From Pseudoglutamicibacter cumminsii (lineage in GTDB: Bacteria; Actinomycetota; Actinomycetes; Actinomycetales; Micrococcaceae): 64,000 nt of DNA. Made by a program: the position numbers and the translations under genes. Every line of letters begins with the position of its first letter. The first letter of the stretch is position 1. The notes under the pieces are model-generated. The model made no database searches and was not told the origin of the DNA. It saw only the letters and a program-made list of their open reading frames with translations. Below are positions 15,801 to 22,864 of the stretch, piece by piece. The stretch covers positions 62,001 through 126,000 of the forward strand of contig NZ_QFWG01000003.1 of the NCBI RefSeq assembly GCF_003143995.1, in the 5' to 3' direction.

Positions 15801-16568
15801 GGTTTCCCAGAAGGTCGAGAACGTCATGTTCTCGGCGCCCTTGATGTTCGGTACAACGAGCAGACGCGAACCGTCAGGGCGTGGCAGGTCGATTGCGATA
15901 CCGAAGTTGACCTGGGCGTTATGGATTGCGACTGGCTTGCCGTCTTCTTCGTCGTAGCTGACGTTCATCGACGGGTTGAGCTTGAGTGCTCGGCAGATCG
16001 CGTATCCGATGAGGTGGGTGAAGGAGACCTTGCCGCCGCGTGCCCGACGCAGGTGGTTGTTGATCACGATGCGGTTGTCGATCAGCAGCTTGGCTGGGAC
16101 GGCGCGGACCGTGGTTGCGGTTGGAACGGTCAGGGACTCGTCCATGTTCTTAGCGATTGCGCGGGCCGGGCCGCGGAGGCGCTCAACCTTGCTTGCGCTT
16201 GGATCGCTTGGGGCGTCTTCCTTCTTGGCTGGCTGCGCTGGCAGCTGGCTCTTCTGACGCGATGGTCGCACTGCTGGGGATGCCTGCGCTGGGGTTGCCG
16301 CTGGCTTCTCTTGCTTGGCGGCTGGTGCCGCGTGCTTTGGAGAGGAAGCCGGCTTGGCTGGTTCCTTTGCGGCGGCTGGTGCGGCTGGCTTGTTAGCAGT
16401 TGGAGCTGCGGGCTTCTCGTCGTTCGAGGGTTTTACTTGTTCGAAGAGCGAACGCCATTTCTCATCGACCGATGATGGGTCTGCGAGGAATTTTTGGTAG
16501 AGCTCGTCAACGAGCCACTCGTTTCCCCCGAACTCCTCTTTCAGCTGGTCGATAGACACGTCAGACAC
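12834..16568 (-). CDS. kgd: multifunctional 2-oxoglutarate decarboxylase/dehydrogenase (Kgd/SucA)
   Basis: A 1244-residue fusion of E2-like and E1 domains typical of Actinobacteria, acting in the TCA cycle as 2-oxoglutarate decarboxylase/dehydrogenase. Order: E1-type N-terminal helix (VSIDQLKEEFGGNEWLVDELYQKFLADPSSVDEKWRSLF, split here between two phrases), an Ala/Pro/Lys linker to about 115, an E2 acyltransferase domain (about 120-350; LTSTYDHRVIQGAASGEFL), and the ThDP E1 domain (HIQNPEEREWFQ ... GDAAMIGQGVVAETLN). No lipoyl domain. GTG 16568 (VSDVSIDQL) is preferred over the longer frame, with GAGG upstream. Length matches mycobacterial Kgd (about 1230). Confidence 0.94.
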   Translation of the reverse strand: MSDVSIDQLKEEFGGNEWLVDELYQKFLADPSSVDEKWRSLFEQVKPSNDEKPAAPTANKPAAPAAAKEPAKPASSPKHAAPAAKQEKPAATPAQASPAVRPSRQKSQLPAQPAKKEDAPSDPSASKVERLRGPARAIAKNMDESLTVPTATTVRAVPAKLLIDNRIVINNHLRRARGGKVSFTHLIGYAICRALKLNPSMNVSYDEEDGKPVAIHNAQVNFGIAIDLPRPDGSRLLVVPNIKGAENMTFSTFWETYEDIVKRGREGKLTAEDYAGTTVSLTNPGGLGTVHSVPRLSKGQATIIGVGALDYPAEYRGTSEKVKARNAVGKIITLTSTYDHRVIQGAASGEFLREIENQLLSDEFWDDVFEQLRIPYVPVRWAVDNQVDADFQINKVARIQQLIESYRSSGHLIADTNPLTYQMRFHPDLDVQTYGLTLWDLDREWVTGGLGGHDRLPLRDILGILRDAYCRTTGIEYMHIQNPEEREWFQSKLERPYEKPTRDEQVRILGKLNQAEAFETFLQTKYIGQKRFSLEGGESLIPLLDAIISDAADAGLDEAAIGMAHRGRLNVLTNIAGKTYGQVFREFEGTVDASTVQGSGDVKYHLGTEGSFTSESGNTTKIYLAANPSHLEAVDPVLEGIVRAKQDIIDRGPDGFTVLPILVHGDAAMIGQGVVAETLNLSQLRGYRTGGTIHVVVNNQVGFTTPPSSSRSSVYPTDFAKAIQAPIFHVNGDDPEAVVHVGRLAFEYREKFNRDVVIDLVCYRRRGHNEGDDPSMTQPLMYNLIDGKRSTRKLYTEALVGRGDLTQEEADGALKEYQSLLEAAFSETHKAQTTPMPAVGANGALGMPKAQAEDADVSDPRADNTAITPEFIKAVGDAHTEIPEGFHVHPKLKTLLERRADMSVNGGIDWGFAELTAFASLTSEGIPVRITGQDSRRGTFVQRHAVFHDRTNDDEWTPLHQVKENAAKFMIHDSSLSEYAVLGFEYGYSVERTDALVLWEAQFGDFVNGAQTIIDEFISSGEQKWGQRSSVVMLLPHGYEGQGPDHSSARIERFLQLCAEDNMRVINPTTGANYFHALRRQAYLRPRKPMVVFTPKQLLRLKAAAQPIEAFTQQTFQPVIPDNDVDASKVKRVMLVSGRLYYDLLARRKKDKDETTAIVRVEQLYPLPQEQIAAELAKYPNADIRWVQDEPENQGPWPFMAINLVPTLDREVTVVSRPAAAAPSTGSSKVHAQENADLLDRAFN

Positions 16569-16939
16569 TAGGGATACGCCTCTTTCCGATGTTTTGTCTC
16601 GGAGTGTTTGATGGTGCTTCCGAGACTGTGTGCGCGTGTGTTCCGTACACACAGTTCAGGAGCATGATTATTCGACTCAACATCATACCGAACAGCGCGG
16701 GGGAGCACAGTGAGGATCGACACTCGTTGCGATGGAAATCTTGAACGCATTTTGTGAGCGAATTTTGAGCTTCTTCCATGAGCTCGGTGGGGGTGGTTCC
16801 TGTATAGTGGTGCCACTATGACACATCACTGTTACACGGGCGCGCGCGCTACTCATGCCCGCGCGGCCCAGCGATCGGAGCCTTCTAGTCCGGTCTTCGG
16901 ATATTTCTCCTTTAACGCTCACCGCGGAGCCGACCTCTG
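16569..16939. promoter_or_regulatory. divergent promoter region with a palindrome, kgd versus CNNM genes
   Basis: 371 bp without a gene, between divergently read kgd and the CNNM pair. It contains an inverted repeat ATAGTGG-TG-CCACTAT at 16804-16819 that overlaps a TATAGT -10-like hexamer (16803-16808), a candidate operator for a dimeric regulator. No clear -35 is seen at the proper distance. Part of the region (around 16660-16770) is AT-richer, as expected for promoters. Confidence 0.45.
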
Positions 16940-18283
16940 ATGTCGTGGCTCATGCTTGTATTAGGTCTCCTTTTGGTTTTGGGGACTGCGTTTTTTGTTG
17001 CGGTTGAGTTTTCGCTTGTGGCGTTGGATTCGACGTCAGTTAAAAAGGCCATCGACGAGGGTGACACTAAGGCCCGCCCGCTGTATAAGGCGTTGAAGTC
17101 GCTTTCTACGCAGTTGTCTGCGGTTCAGCTGGGCATCACGATTACGACGTTGTTGACGGGTTACGTCATCGAACCTGCGTTCAGCGCGTTGCTGGGTCCG
17201 GTCTTGGTTGGATGGGGTGTTCCAGAGGCGGCCGCGGGTGCGGTGTCCCTGGTGGTTGCGATGGTGGTCGCGACCCTGTTGTCGATGATTCTGGGTGAGC
17301 TGATCCCTAAGAATATGGCGATCGCCGATCCGTACCGGATTGGCCGCGCTCTGGCCCGCCCGCAGTTGATCTTCACGGCCGTTTTCAAGCCGGTCGTGAT
17401 CGGGCTGAATGGTTTCTCTAACTGGGTTCTCGGCCTGTTCGGCATTGAGGCTAAGGAAGAGTTGTCGGGGGCGCGTACTCCGGCTGAGCTTCAGAGTTTG
17501 CTTGCGCGTTCGGCGCAGCAGGGGACCATGGATGCGAAGACTGCTAAGTTTTTGGCGCGAACGTTGGCCTTTTCGGAGCGTACGGCCGCGGATGTCATGA
17601 CGCCTCGCATCAAGGTCGAGATGATCGAGGATGAGGCTCCGCTGCCTGCTCTGATTGATCAGGCTCGTCGCACTGGTTTCTCGCGTTTCCTTGTGTTCGG
17701 TGAGGACTCGGATGACGTTCTGGGTGCCGTGCACGTCAAGAAGGCTGTTTCGGTTCCGCGTGAGAAGCGCGATGAGCTGGTTGCCGGCACGATCATGCAG
17801 GATGTGATCCGGGTTCCGGAGACCGTGCAGTTGGATGATCTGATCGGTGAGTTGCGTGAAGCACCGCTGCAGATGGCTGTTGTGGTCGATGAGTATGGCG
17901 GTACCGCTGGCATGGTCACCTTGGAGGATTTGGTCGAGGAGATCGTGGGTGAGGTCGCTGATGAGCATGACCGCACGTCTCCTGGTGTTTTGCAGACTGC
18001 CGATGGCCGCTGGTTCGTGCCTGGCTTGTTGCGTCCGGATGAGGCTACGGATCAGATTCCTCGGTTGAAGGTTCCGGAGGGTCACGCGTATGAGACGTTG
18101 GGTGGTTTTGTGATGTCCGCGCTGGGTCGATTGCCTGTCGTGGGTGACACGCTGAAGGTCACAGGTGGCATGTTGCGTGTGACGCGTATGGAGAAGCGGC
18201 GTGTTGATCGTCTCGAGTTTGTTCCGGCTCCGGAACAGGACGGTGCCGATGCCTCCGCTGAGGCTGAGGGGGTGCAGGCGTAA
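16940..18283 (+). CDS. CNNM/HlyC-CorC family membrane protein with CBS pair
   Basis: A 447-residue integral membrane protein of the CNNM (DUF21) transporter family. Residues 1-190 hold the four-helix DUF21 domain (WLMLVLGLLLVLGTAFFVAVEFSLVALD, QLSAVQLGITITTLLTGYV, LGELIPKNMAIADP). Residues about 205-330 form a CBS pair (DVMTPRIKVEMIEDEAPL; MAVVVDEYGGTAGMVTLEDLVEEIVGEV). The C-terminus is the CorC_HlyC domain. The CNNM family includes Mg2+/Co2+ export or homeostasis proteins. The downstream paralogue overlaps its stop by one base, so the two probably work together. Confidence 0.92.
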   Translation: MSWLMLVLGLLLVLGTAFFVAVEFSLVALDSTSVKKAIDEGDTKARPLYKALKSLSTQLSAVQLGITITTLLTGYVIEPAFSALLGPVLVGWGVPEAAAGAVSLVVAMVVATLLSMILGELIPKNMAIADPYRIGRALARPQLIFTAVFKPVVIGLNGFSNWVLGLFGIEAKEELSGARTPAELQSLLARSAQQGTMDAKTAKFLARTLAFSERTAADVMTPRIKVEMIEDEAPLPALIDQARRTGFSRFLVFGEDSDDVLGAVHVKKAVSVPREKRDELVAGTIMQDVIRVPETVQLDDLIGELREAPLQMAVVVDEYGGTAGMVTLEDLVEEIVGEVADEHDRTSPGVLQTADGRWFVPGLLRPDEATDQIPRLKVPEGHAYETLGGFVMSALGRLPVVGDTLKVTGGMLRVTRMEKRRVDRLEFVPAPEQDGADASAEAEGVQA

Positions 18284-19347
18284 TGGACTGGTGGGGTCTT
18301 GTATGGCTTGTTGTCCTTTTGGCTGCTAACGCGTTTTTCGTTGCGAGTGAGTTCGCGGTGATGTCGGCTCGTCGTGCTCAGATTGAGCCGAAAGCTCAGG
18401 CAGGGCAAAAGAGTGCGAAGACGGCGCTTCAGGCGATGGAGCATGTCACGATTGTCTTGTCGGTGTGTCAGCTCGGTATCACAGTGTGTTCGCTGTTGAT
18501 CTTGATCGTCGCTGAGCCTGCGGTGCATCACTTGTTTGAGATTCCGCTGCACGCGATTGGCGTTCCGGAATCGGTCATTTCGATTGTCGCGCTCGCCGCA
18601 ACGCTGATCGTGGTGACGTTCCTGCATGTGACGGTCGGTGAGATGGTTCCGAAGAACTTCTCGGTTTCGATGGCTGACAAGGCTGTTCTGATCTTGGCGC
18701 CGCCGCTCATGCTCATTTCTAAGGCGATGCGTCCGATTGTGGTCGCGTTGAACTGGATCGCTAACCACGCGGTCCGGGCCTTGGGGCTGGAACCGAAGGA
18801 TGAGGTTGCGTCGTCGTTTACCGTGGATGAAGTTCAGCAGATCGTCGAGGAATCCACTCGTACGGGTTTGGTCGACGACGAGGCCGGACTGCTCTCGTCT
18901 GCATTTGAGTTCTCGGATCAGGTGGTGCGTGACATCGCTGTTCCGATCGACGATGTTGTGACGCTGGATGTCGACATCACTCCTGAGGAGTTTGAGCGTG
19001 CAGTTGGGCGCACTGGCTTTTCGCGGTTTGTGATGGTCGACGAGGATGGCGACCTGATGGGGTACCTCCACCTGAAGGACGTCATGGGGGTTCCGCTCGA
19101 GGACTCGCACCGCCCGATGCCTATCACCCGTGTTCGATCGCTGGTCAACCTTGGCGCGGATGTTGATGTTGAGAAGGCTCTTGCTGTGATGCAACGGACG
19201 GGTTCTCACGTGGCACGCGTTTTGGATGACGCCGGGGAGACGATCGGGATTCTCTTCTTCGAGGATGTCTTGGAGACCCTCGTGGGTGAGATCCGGGACG
19301 CGACCCAGCAGCAGGGGCAACGCCGACTCAACGTGTCTACCGAGTAA
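18283..19347 (+). CDS. second CNNM/CBS membrane protein, lacking the CorC_HlyC domain
   Basis: A 354-residue paralogue of the preceding gene. DUF21 domain at 1-180 (WWGLVWLVVLLAANAFFVASEFAVMSARRAQIEPKA in two parts, VTVGEMVPKNFSVSMADKA) and a CBS pair at about 200-340 (VRDIAVPIDDVVTLDVD; TGSHVARVLDDAGETIGILFFEDVLETLVGEIRD). It ends soon after the CBS pair, so it lacks the C-terminal CorC_HlyC domain present in its neighbour. The one-base stop/start overlap (TAATG) suggests coupled translation, perhaps of a heteromeric transporter. Tandem long/short CNNM pairs are common in Actinobacteria. Confidence 0.9.
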   Translation: MDWWGLVWLVVLLAANAFFVASEFAVMSARRAQIEPKAQAGQKSAKTALQAMEHVTIVLSVCQLGITVCSLLILIVAEPAVHHLFEIPLHAIGVPESVISIVALAATLIVVTFLHVTVGEMVPKNFSVSMADKAVLILAPPLMLISKAMRPIVVALNWIANHAVRALGLEPKDEVASSFTVDEVQQIVEESTRTGLVDDEAGLLSSAFEFSDQVVRDIAVPIDDVVTLDVDITPEEFERAVGRTGFSRFVMVDEDGDLMGYLHLKDVMGVPLEDSHRPMPITRVRSLVNLGADVDVEKALAVMQRTGSHVARVLDDAGETIGILFFEDVLETLVGEIRDATQQQGQRRLNVSTE

Positions 19348-19383
19348 GGGATCTCACTTCTGTCTGTGTGATGATGCGTGAGC

Positions 19384-19430
19384 CCCATACGCTATTGTTA
19401 CTGAGAATAGTTTGCAATAGCGATGTGGGG
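19384..19430. promoter_or_regulatory. inverted repeat upstream of znuA (candidate Zur operator or hairpin)
   Basis: CGCTATTG (19390-19397) is inverted as CAATAGCG (19415-19422), and the symmetry extends outward to CCCCA/TGGGG with one offset base. The centre is AT-rich with GAGAATAG. Placed about 40 bp before znuA, it is a candidate binding site for the Zur regulator encoded at 22345-22758; it could also fold as an RNA hairpin. Confidence 0.45.
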
Positions 19431-19470
19431 CCTCGTGGTGTCCATCGCGTAAACATGGAAGGTTCCAAAG

Positions 19471-20613
19471 ATGGCATTCGCAACCACCTCGCGCCCTCGG
19501 GCCGCTAAGGTCAAAGGCTTGCTCGGCTTGGCCACTGCACTCAGCTTTGGCTTGGCCGTCACCGGCTGCTCGGCAGCAGAGGACGGCAAGGGCAAGGAAG
19601 GAAGCGCGACTGAGCAGCTGAACATCGTTGCGACGACCAACGTTTACGGCGATATCGCCTCGAGCGTTGCTGGGGAACACGGCAAGGTCTCGAGCATTAT
19701 TAGCAACGCGGCTCAGGACCCGCACTCGTATGAAGCCACGGCCAAAGACAAGCTTGCGATCAGCAAGGCCGACGTCGTCATCATCAACGGTGGCGGTTAC
19801 GACTACTTCGCCGAACAAATCATCGAGGACCTCGGTGACAAGGCTCCGACCGTAGTGAAGTCCTTCGAGGGCGAAGGCCACAGCCACGATCATGGCCATG
19901 ATCATGGTGAAGAGGGCCACGATCACGATCATGGTGAAGAAGGTCATGACCACGACCACGAGCACGGTGAAGAAGGTCATGACCACGACCACGAGCACGG
20001 TGAAGAGGGCCACGACCACGGCCATGATCATGACGAGGAGGGCCACGACCACGGCCACGAGGGTCACAGCCACGAGCACGGCGAAAACGAGCACGTGTGG
20101 TACGACTTGGACCACATGGAGGAGTTCGTAGGTGAAGTCGGCGAGGCACTCGCAAAGGCCGACCCGGACAACGCGAAGACCTACGAGGAGAACGCTTCCA
20201 AACTCGCCAAGGAGATCTCGGACGTGACTGACTCCGAGGACTTCAAGGCAGCTGAGAAGAAGCTCAAGGGTAAGTCGTTCATGATGACGGAGCCGGTTCC
20301 GGAAGCATTGCTCGACGAGCTCGGCATGGAGGACGGCACGCCGGAAGGCCTTTCGTCGGCGGTCGAGGCTGGCCAGGAGATCCCTGCGCTCGTCATCAAG
20401 CGTGCTGAGGATTCACTCAAGCAGGGTAAAGTTCAGCTGTTCGCTTTCAACTCGCAGACTGCTGACCCGCAGACTAAGAAGCTGTACGAGTCGGCTAAGA
20501 AGGCGGGCGTCCCGACGGTCGACGTCACTGAGACGATTCCGGAAGGTAAGTCGTTCGTTGAATGGATGAAGGACAACGTCGCCGCTATCGCTAAGGCTGT
20601 AGACGCGAAGTAG
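19471..20613 (+). CDS. znuA: zinc ABC transporter substrate-binding lipoprotein ZnuA
   Basis: A 380-residue cluster A-I metal-binding lipoprotein. Signal peptide with lipobox VTGC (Cys33) and the first half of the fold (NIVATTNVYGDIASSVAGEHGKV; a conserved His in DPHSYEAT) are followed by a very long His/Asp/Glu/Gly loop (about residues 135-210) in which His occurs in nearly every third position. The second half follows from EHVWYDLDHMEEF. The His-rich loop is typical of zinc importers and captures Zn2+. Genes for ATPase and permease follow at 31 bp. Probably Zur-regulated, given the adjacent zur. Confidence 0.95.
   Translation: MAFATTSRPRAAKVKGLLGLATALSFGLAVTGCSAAEDGKGKEGSATEQLNIVATTNVYGDIASSVAGEHGKVSSIISNAAQDPHSYEATAKDKLAISKADVVIINGGGYDYFAEQIIEDLGDKAPTVVKSFEGEGHSHDHGHDHGEEGHDHDHGEEGHDHDHEHGEEGHDHDHEHGEEGHDHGHDHDEEGHDHGHEGHSHEHGENEHVWYDLDHMEEFVGEVGEALAKADPDNAKTYEENASKLAKEISDVTDSEDFKAAEKKLKGKSFMMTEPVPEALLDELGMEDGTPEGLSSAVEAGQEIPALVIKRAEDSLKQGKVQLFAFNSQTADPQTKKLYESAKKAGVPTVDVTETIPEGKSFVEWMKDNVAAIAKAVDAK
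19933..19998 (+). repeat. two exact 33-bp repeats inside the znuA His-rich loop
   Basis: Units 19933-19965 and 19966-19998 are identical, each coding an 11-residue GEEGHDHDHEH-type block, and degenerate copies flank them. Such in-frame repeats can expand or contract by slippage or recombination. Confidence 0.85.
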
Positions 20614-20644
20614 TCCTGATCAATTTTTGGAGTACACCTCACAC

Positions 20645-21496
20645 ATGTCTGAACACGCTAAAGCCCCCGCGGTTGAGCTGATTGACGCTCATCTGCGTTT
20701 TGGGGACCGCGTTATCTTCGATCGCCTGAATCTCACGATCGAACCAGGTGAGTTCGTCGCCGTCCTGGGGCCGAATGGTGCCGGGAAGACCACGTTGTTG
20801 AAGGTTCTGCTGGGTATGCAGAACCTCACGAGTGGTGAGGCGCGCATCGCCGGGCATGGTGTGAGCACTAAGGAACATGATGTTTCCGTGATCCCTCAGC
20901 AACGTCCCATCCCCGAGGGGACCCCTCTTCGGGGGTGGGACATGGTTGCGCAGGGATTAGATGGCGAACGATGGGGTCCTCGGCTTTTCGATCCGCGTCG
21001 CCGCCGCTTGAAGAAGCGCGTGGACGAGCTCATTGAGCGAGTCGACGCAACGTCGTATGCGATGCGGCCTGTGTGGCAGCTTTCTGGTGGCGAGCAGCAG
21101 AGGTTGCGTGCCGCGCAAGCGTTGGCGAGCAACCCAGCATTGCTGTTGTGCGACGAGCCGTTGCTGTCCTTGGATGTTGCACGTCAGCAGGAAGTCACTA
21201 AGCTCATCGCCGAGCAGGCTCGGGTTGAGGATTCGGCGATCATTTTCGTGACCCACGAGATCAACCCGATCTTGCCGTACGTGGACAGGGTCCTCTACTT
21301 GGTCGAGGGGCAGCACCGCATCGGTGCTCCTGAAGACGTCATCAACACCCACACGCTCTCGGAGCTGTTCGGGCGTCGGATTGACGTTGTTCGCTTGGGC
21401 GGACGCGTCGCGATTCTGGGCAGTGAAGATCACGCCCATCACGATCACGCTCACGACCATGACGGCTACGGTGAGGAGGTGCGCCGTGGGGCCTGA
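20645..21496 (+). CDS. znuC: zinc ABC transporter ATP-binding protein ZnuC
   Basis: A 283-residue ABC ATPase. Walker A GPNGAGKTT, Q-loop VIPQQRP, signature LSGGEQQR, Walker B LLLCDEPLLSLD, H-loop VTHEI. The C-terminus carries a short His-rich tail (DHAHHDHAHDHD), echoing ZnuA and consistent with zinc handling. Start chosen at ATG 20645 (MSEHAKAPAVELIDAHL). GGAG lies about 14 bases upstream, so the start is not certain. Overlaps znuB by 11 bp. Confidence 0.94.
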   Translation: MSEHAKAPAVELIDAHLRFGDRVIFDRLNLTIEPGEFVAVLGPNGAGKTTLLKVLLGMQNLTSGEARIAGHGVSTKEHDVSVIPQQRPIPEGTPLRGWDMVAQGLDGERWGPRLFDPRRRRLKKRVDELIERVDATSYAMRPVWQLSGGEQQRLRAAQALASNPALLLCDEPLLSLDVARQQEVTKLIAEQARVEDSAIIFVTHEINPILPYVDRVLYLVEGQHRIGAPEDVINTHTLSELFGRRIDVVRLGGRVAILGSEDHAHHDHAHDHDGYGEEVRRGA

Positions 21497-22334
21497 GATT
21501 TGGGAACGGATCTTCTCGTTTGAGGATTACGGTGAGCTCCTTGCTCTCGTGTGGCCGAGCATTATCGCGGGCGCGCTGCTCGCGGTCATGGGCGGCGTCG
21601 TTGGCGTCATGGTCATGACCCGCGACATGGGCTTCGCGGTCCACGGCATCGCGGAGCTGAGCTTCGCAGGCGCCTCGATCGCGCTGTTGCTTGGTTATGA
21701 CGTCGTGACGGGCTCGATGGTCGGTTCGATTCTCGCCGCCCTCATCATGGGGCTTCTAGGATCCGGTGCGCGTGAAAGGAACGCAATCACGGGCGTCATG
21801 ATGCCTTTCGGGCTCGGCTTGGGCATCCTGGCGTTGTCCTTGTATCAGGGCCGGAGCGCAAACAAGTTTGGTCTGCTGACCGGCCAGATCGTCGCGGTGG
21901 ATGATTCCCGCTTGAGCTCGATCGCGATCGGCACCGCTCTTGTTCTAGCGTTGCTGGCGTTCATGTGGCGGCCGCTCATGTTCGCTTCGACCGACCCGTG
22001 GGTCGCTAGCGCTCGTGGCGTTCCAGTGGCAGGACTATCGACCGCGTTCATGATCGTTCTGGGCATCGCGGTTGCGTTGTCGATCCACATCGTGGGTGCG
22101 CTGTTGGTTTTGGCGTTGCTGATCACGCCAGCGGCTGCGGCGATGCGGTTGACAGCGAGCCCCGGCAAGGTTGTTGTTCTGTCGGTTATTTTCGCCGAAA
22201 TCTCGCTCGTGGGCGGGCTTCTGCTCTCCCTCGCCGGATCGCTTCCCGTGAGCCCTTACATCACGACGATCTCGTTTGTGATCTGGTTGATCGCGCGGGC
22301 CATAGGGTCGCGCACGATGGCGTGGAAACAGTAA
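21486..22334 (+). CDS. znuB: zinc ABC transporter permease ZnuB
   Basis: A 282-residue ABC-3 family permease with about eight membrane segments (WPSIIAGALLAVMGGVVGVMVM; SFAGASIALLLGYD; IHIVGALLVLALLITPAAAAM). The GTG at 21486 is preceded by GAGGAGG inside the end of znuC and starts the conserved VGPEIWERIFSF. The 11-bp overlap with znuC implies coupled translation. It ends 10 bp before the convergent zur. Confidence 0.94.
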   Translation: MGPEIWERIFSFEDYGELLALVWPSIIAGALLAVMGGVVGVMVMTRDMGFAVHGIAELSFAGASIALLLGYDVVTGSMVGSILAALIMGLLGSGARERNAITGVMMPFGLGLGILALSLYQGRSANKFGLLTGQIVAVDDSRLSSIAIGTALVLALLAFMWRPLMFASTDPWVASARGVPVAGLSTAFMIVLGIAVALSIHIVGALLVLALLITPAAAAMRLTASPGKVVVLSVIFAEISLVGGLLLSLAGSLPVSPYITTISFVIWLIARAIGSRTMAWKQ

Positions 22335-22344
22335 CGCTGAACGG

Positions 22345-22758
22345 CTACCGGCTGCGGGAACAGTCCGGGCAGTAGCCGTTGATCTCGAGGTTATGGTCGA
22401 TACCCGTGAAGCCGTAAGCGGCAGCGAGTTGGTCGGCCCATTCTTCAAATTCGGGGGCGTCGATTTCTTCTGCAGCGCCGCACTGGCGGCACACGAGGTG
22501 ATGGTGATGCCCTTCGTCGGTGCAGCGGCGGAAAGCCATCTCTCCGCTTTCAGTGCGAACCTGGTCTACAAGACCGTCCTCATGCATCTGGGTGAGCGAC
22601 CTGTAGATGGTCGCGAGTGAAACCGTGTCTCCGTGGCTGAGCATGCACTGGTGGATCTCTTGCGCGGTTCGGAAATCATCGTGGCGGTCGAGTTCTTCTT
22701 CAAGAAGTGCACGCTGACGAGTGTTGCGGCGCACAGGTGTTGCCGGTTTATTCGACAT
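22345..22758 (-). CDS. zur: Fur-family regulator, probable zinc uptake repressor Zur
   Basis: A 137-residue Fur-family winged-helix repressor. DNA-binding part TVSLATIYRSLTQMHEDGLVDQV, metal region GHHHHLVCRQCGAAEEI and the second CxxC near the C-terminus (GYCPDC), forming the structural zinc site. It is placed convergently to znuACB, which identifies Zur as the most likely subfamily, controlling zinc import in response to Zn2+. Start ATG 22758 is preceded by GAGGAGAACGT on the minus strand. Confidence 0.9.
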   Translation of the reverse strand: MSNKPATPVRRNTRQRALLEEELDRHDDFRTAQEIHQCMLSHGDTVSLATIYRSLTQMHEDGLVDQVRTESGEMAFRRCTDEGHHHHLVCRQCGAAEEIDAPEFEEWADQLAAAYGFTGIDHNLEINGYCPDCSRSR

Positions 22759-22864
22759 ACGTTCTCCTCAACTCACAACCGGGTCAGGGTTACGGCACGA
22801 ACACGTAACCACGCGTCCCACCAGTTTAGTGTGCGGGTGCGACGGGCGTGCGTAAAGTAGAGAC

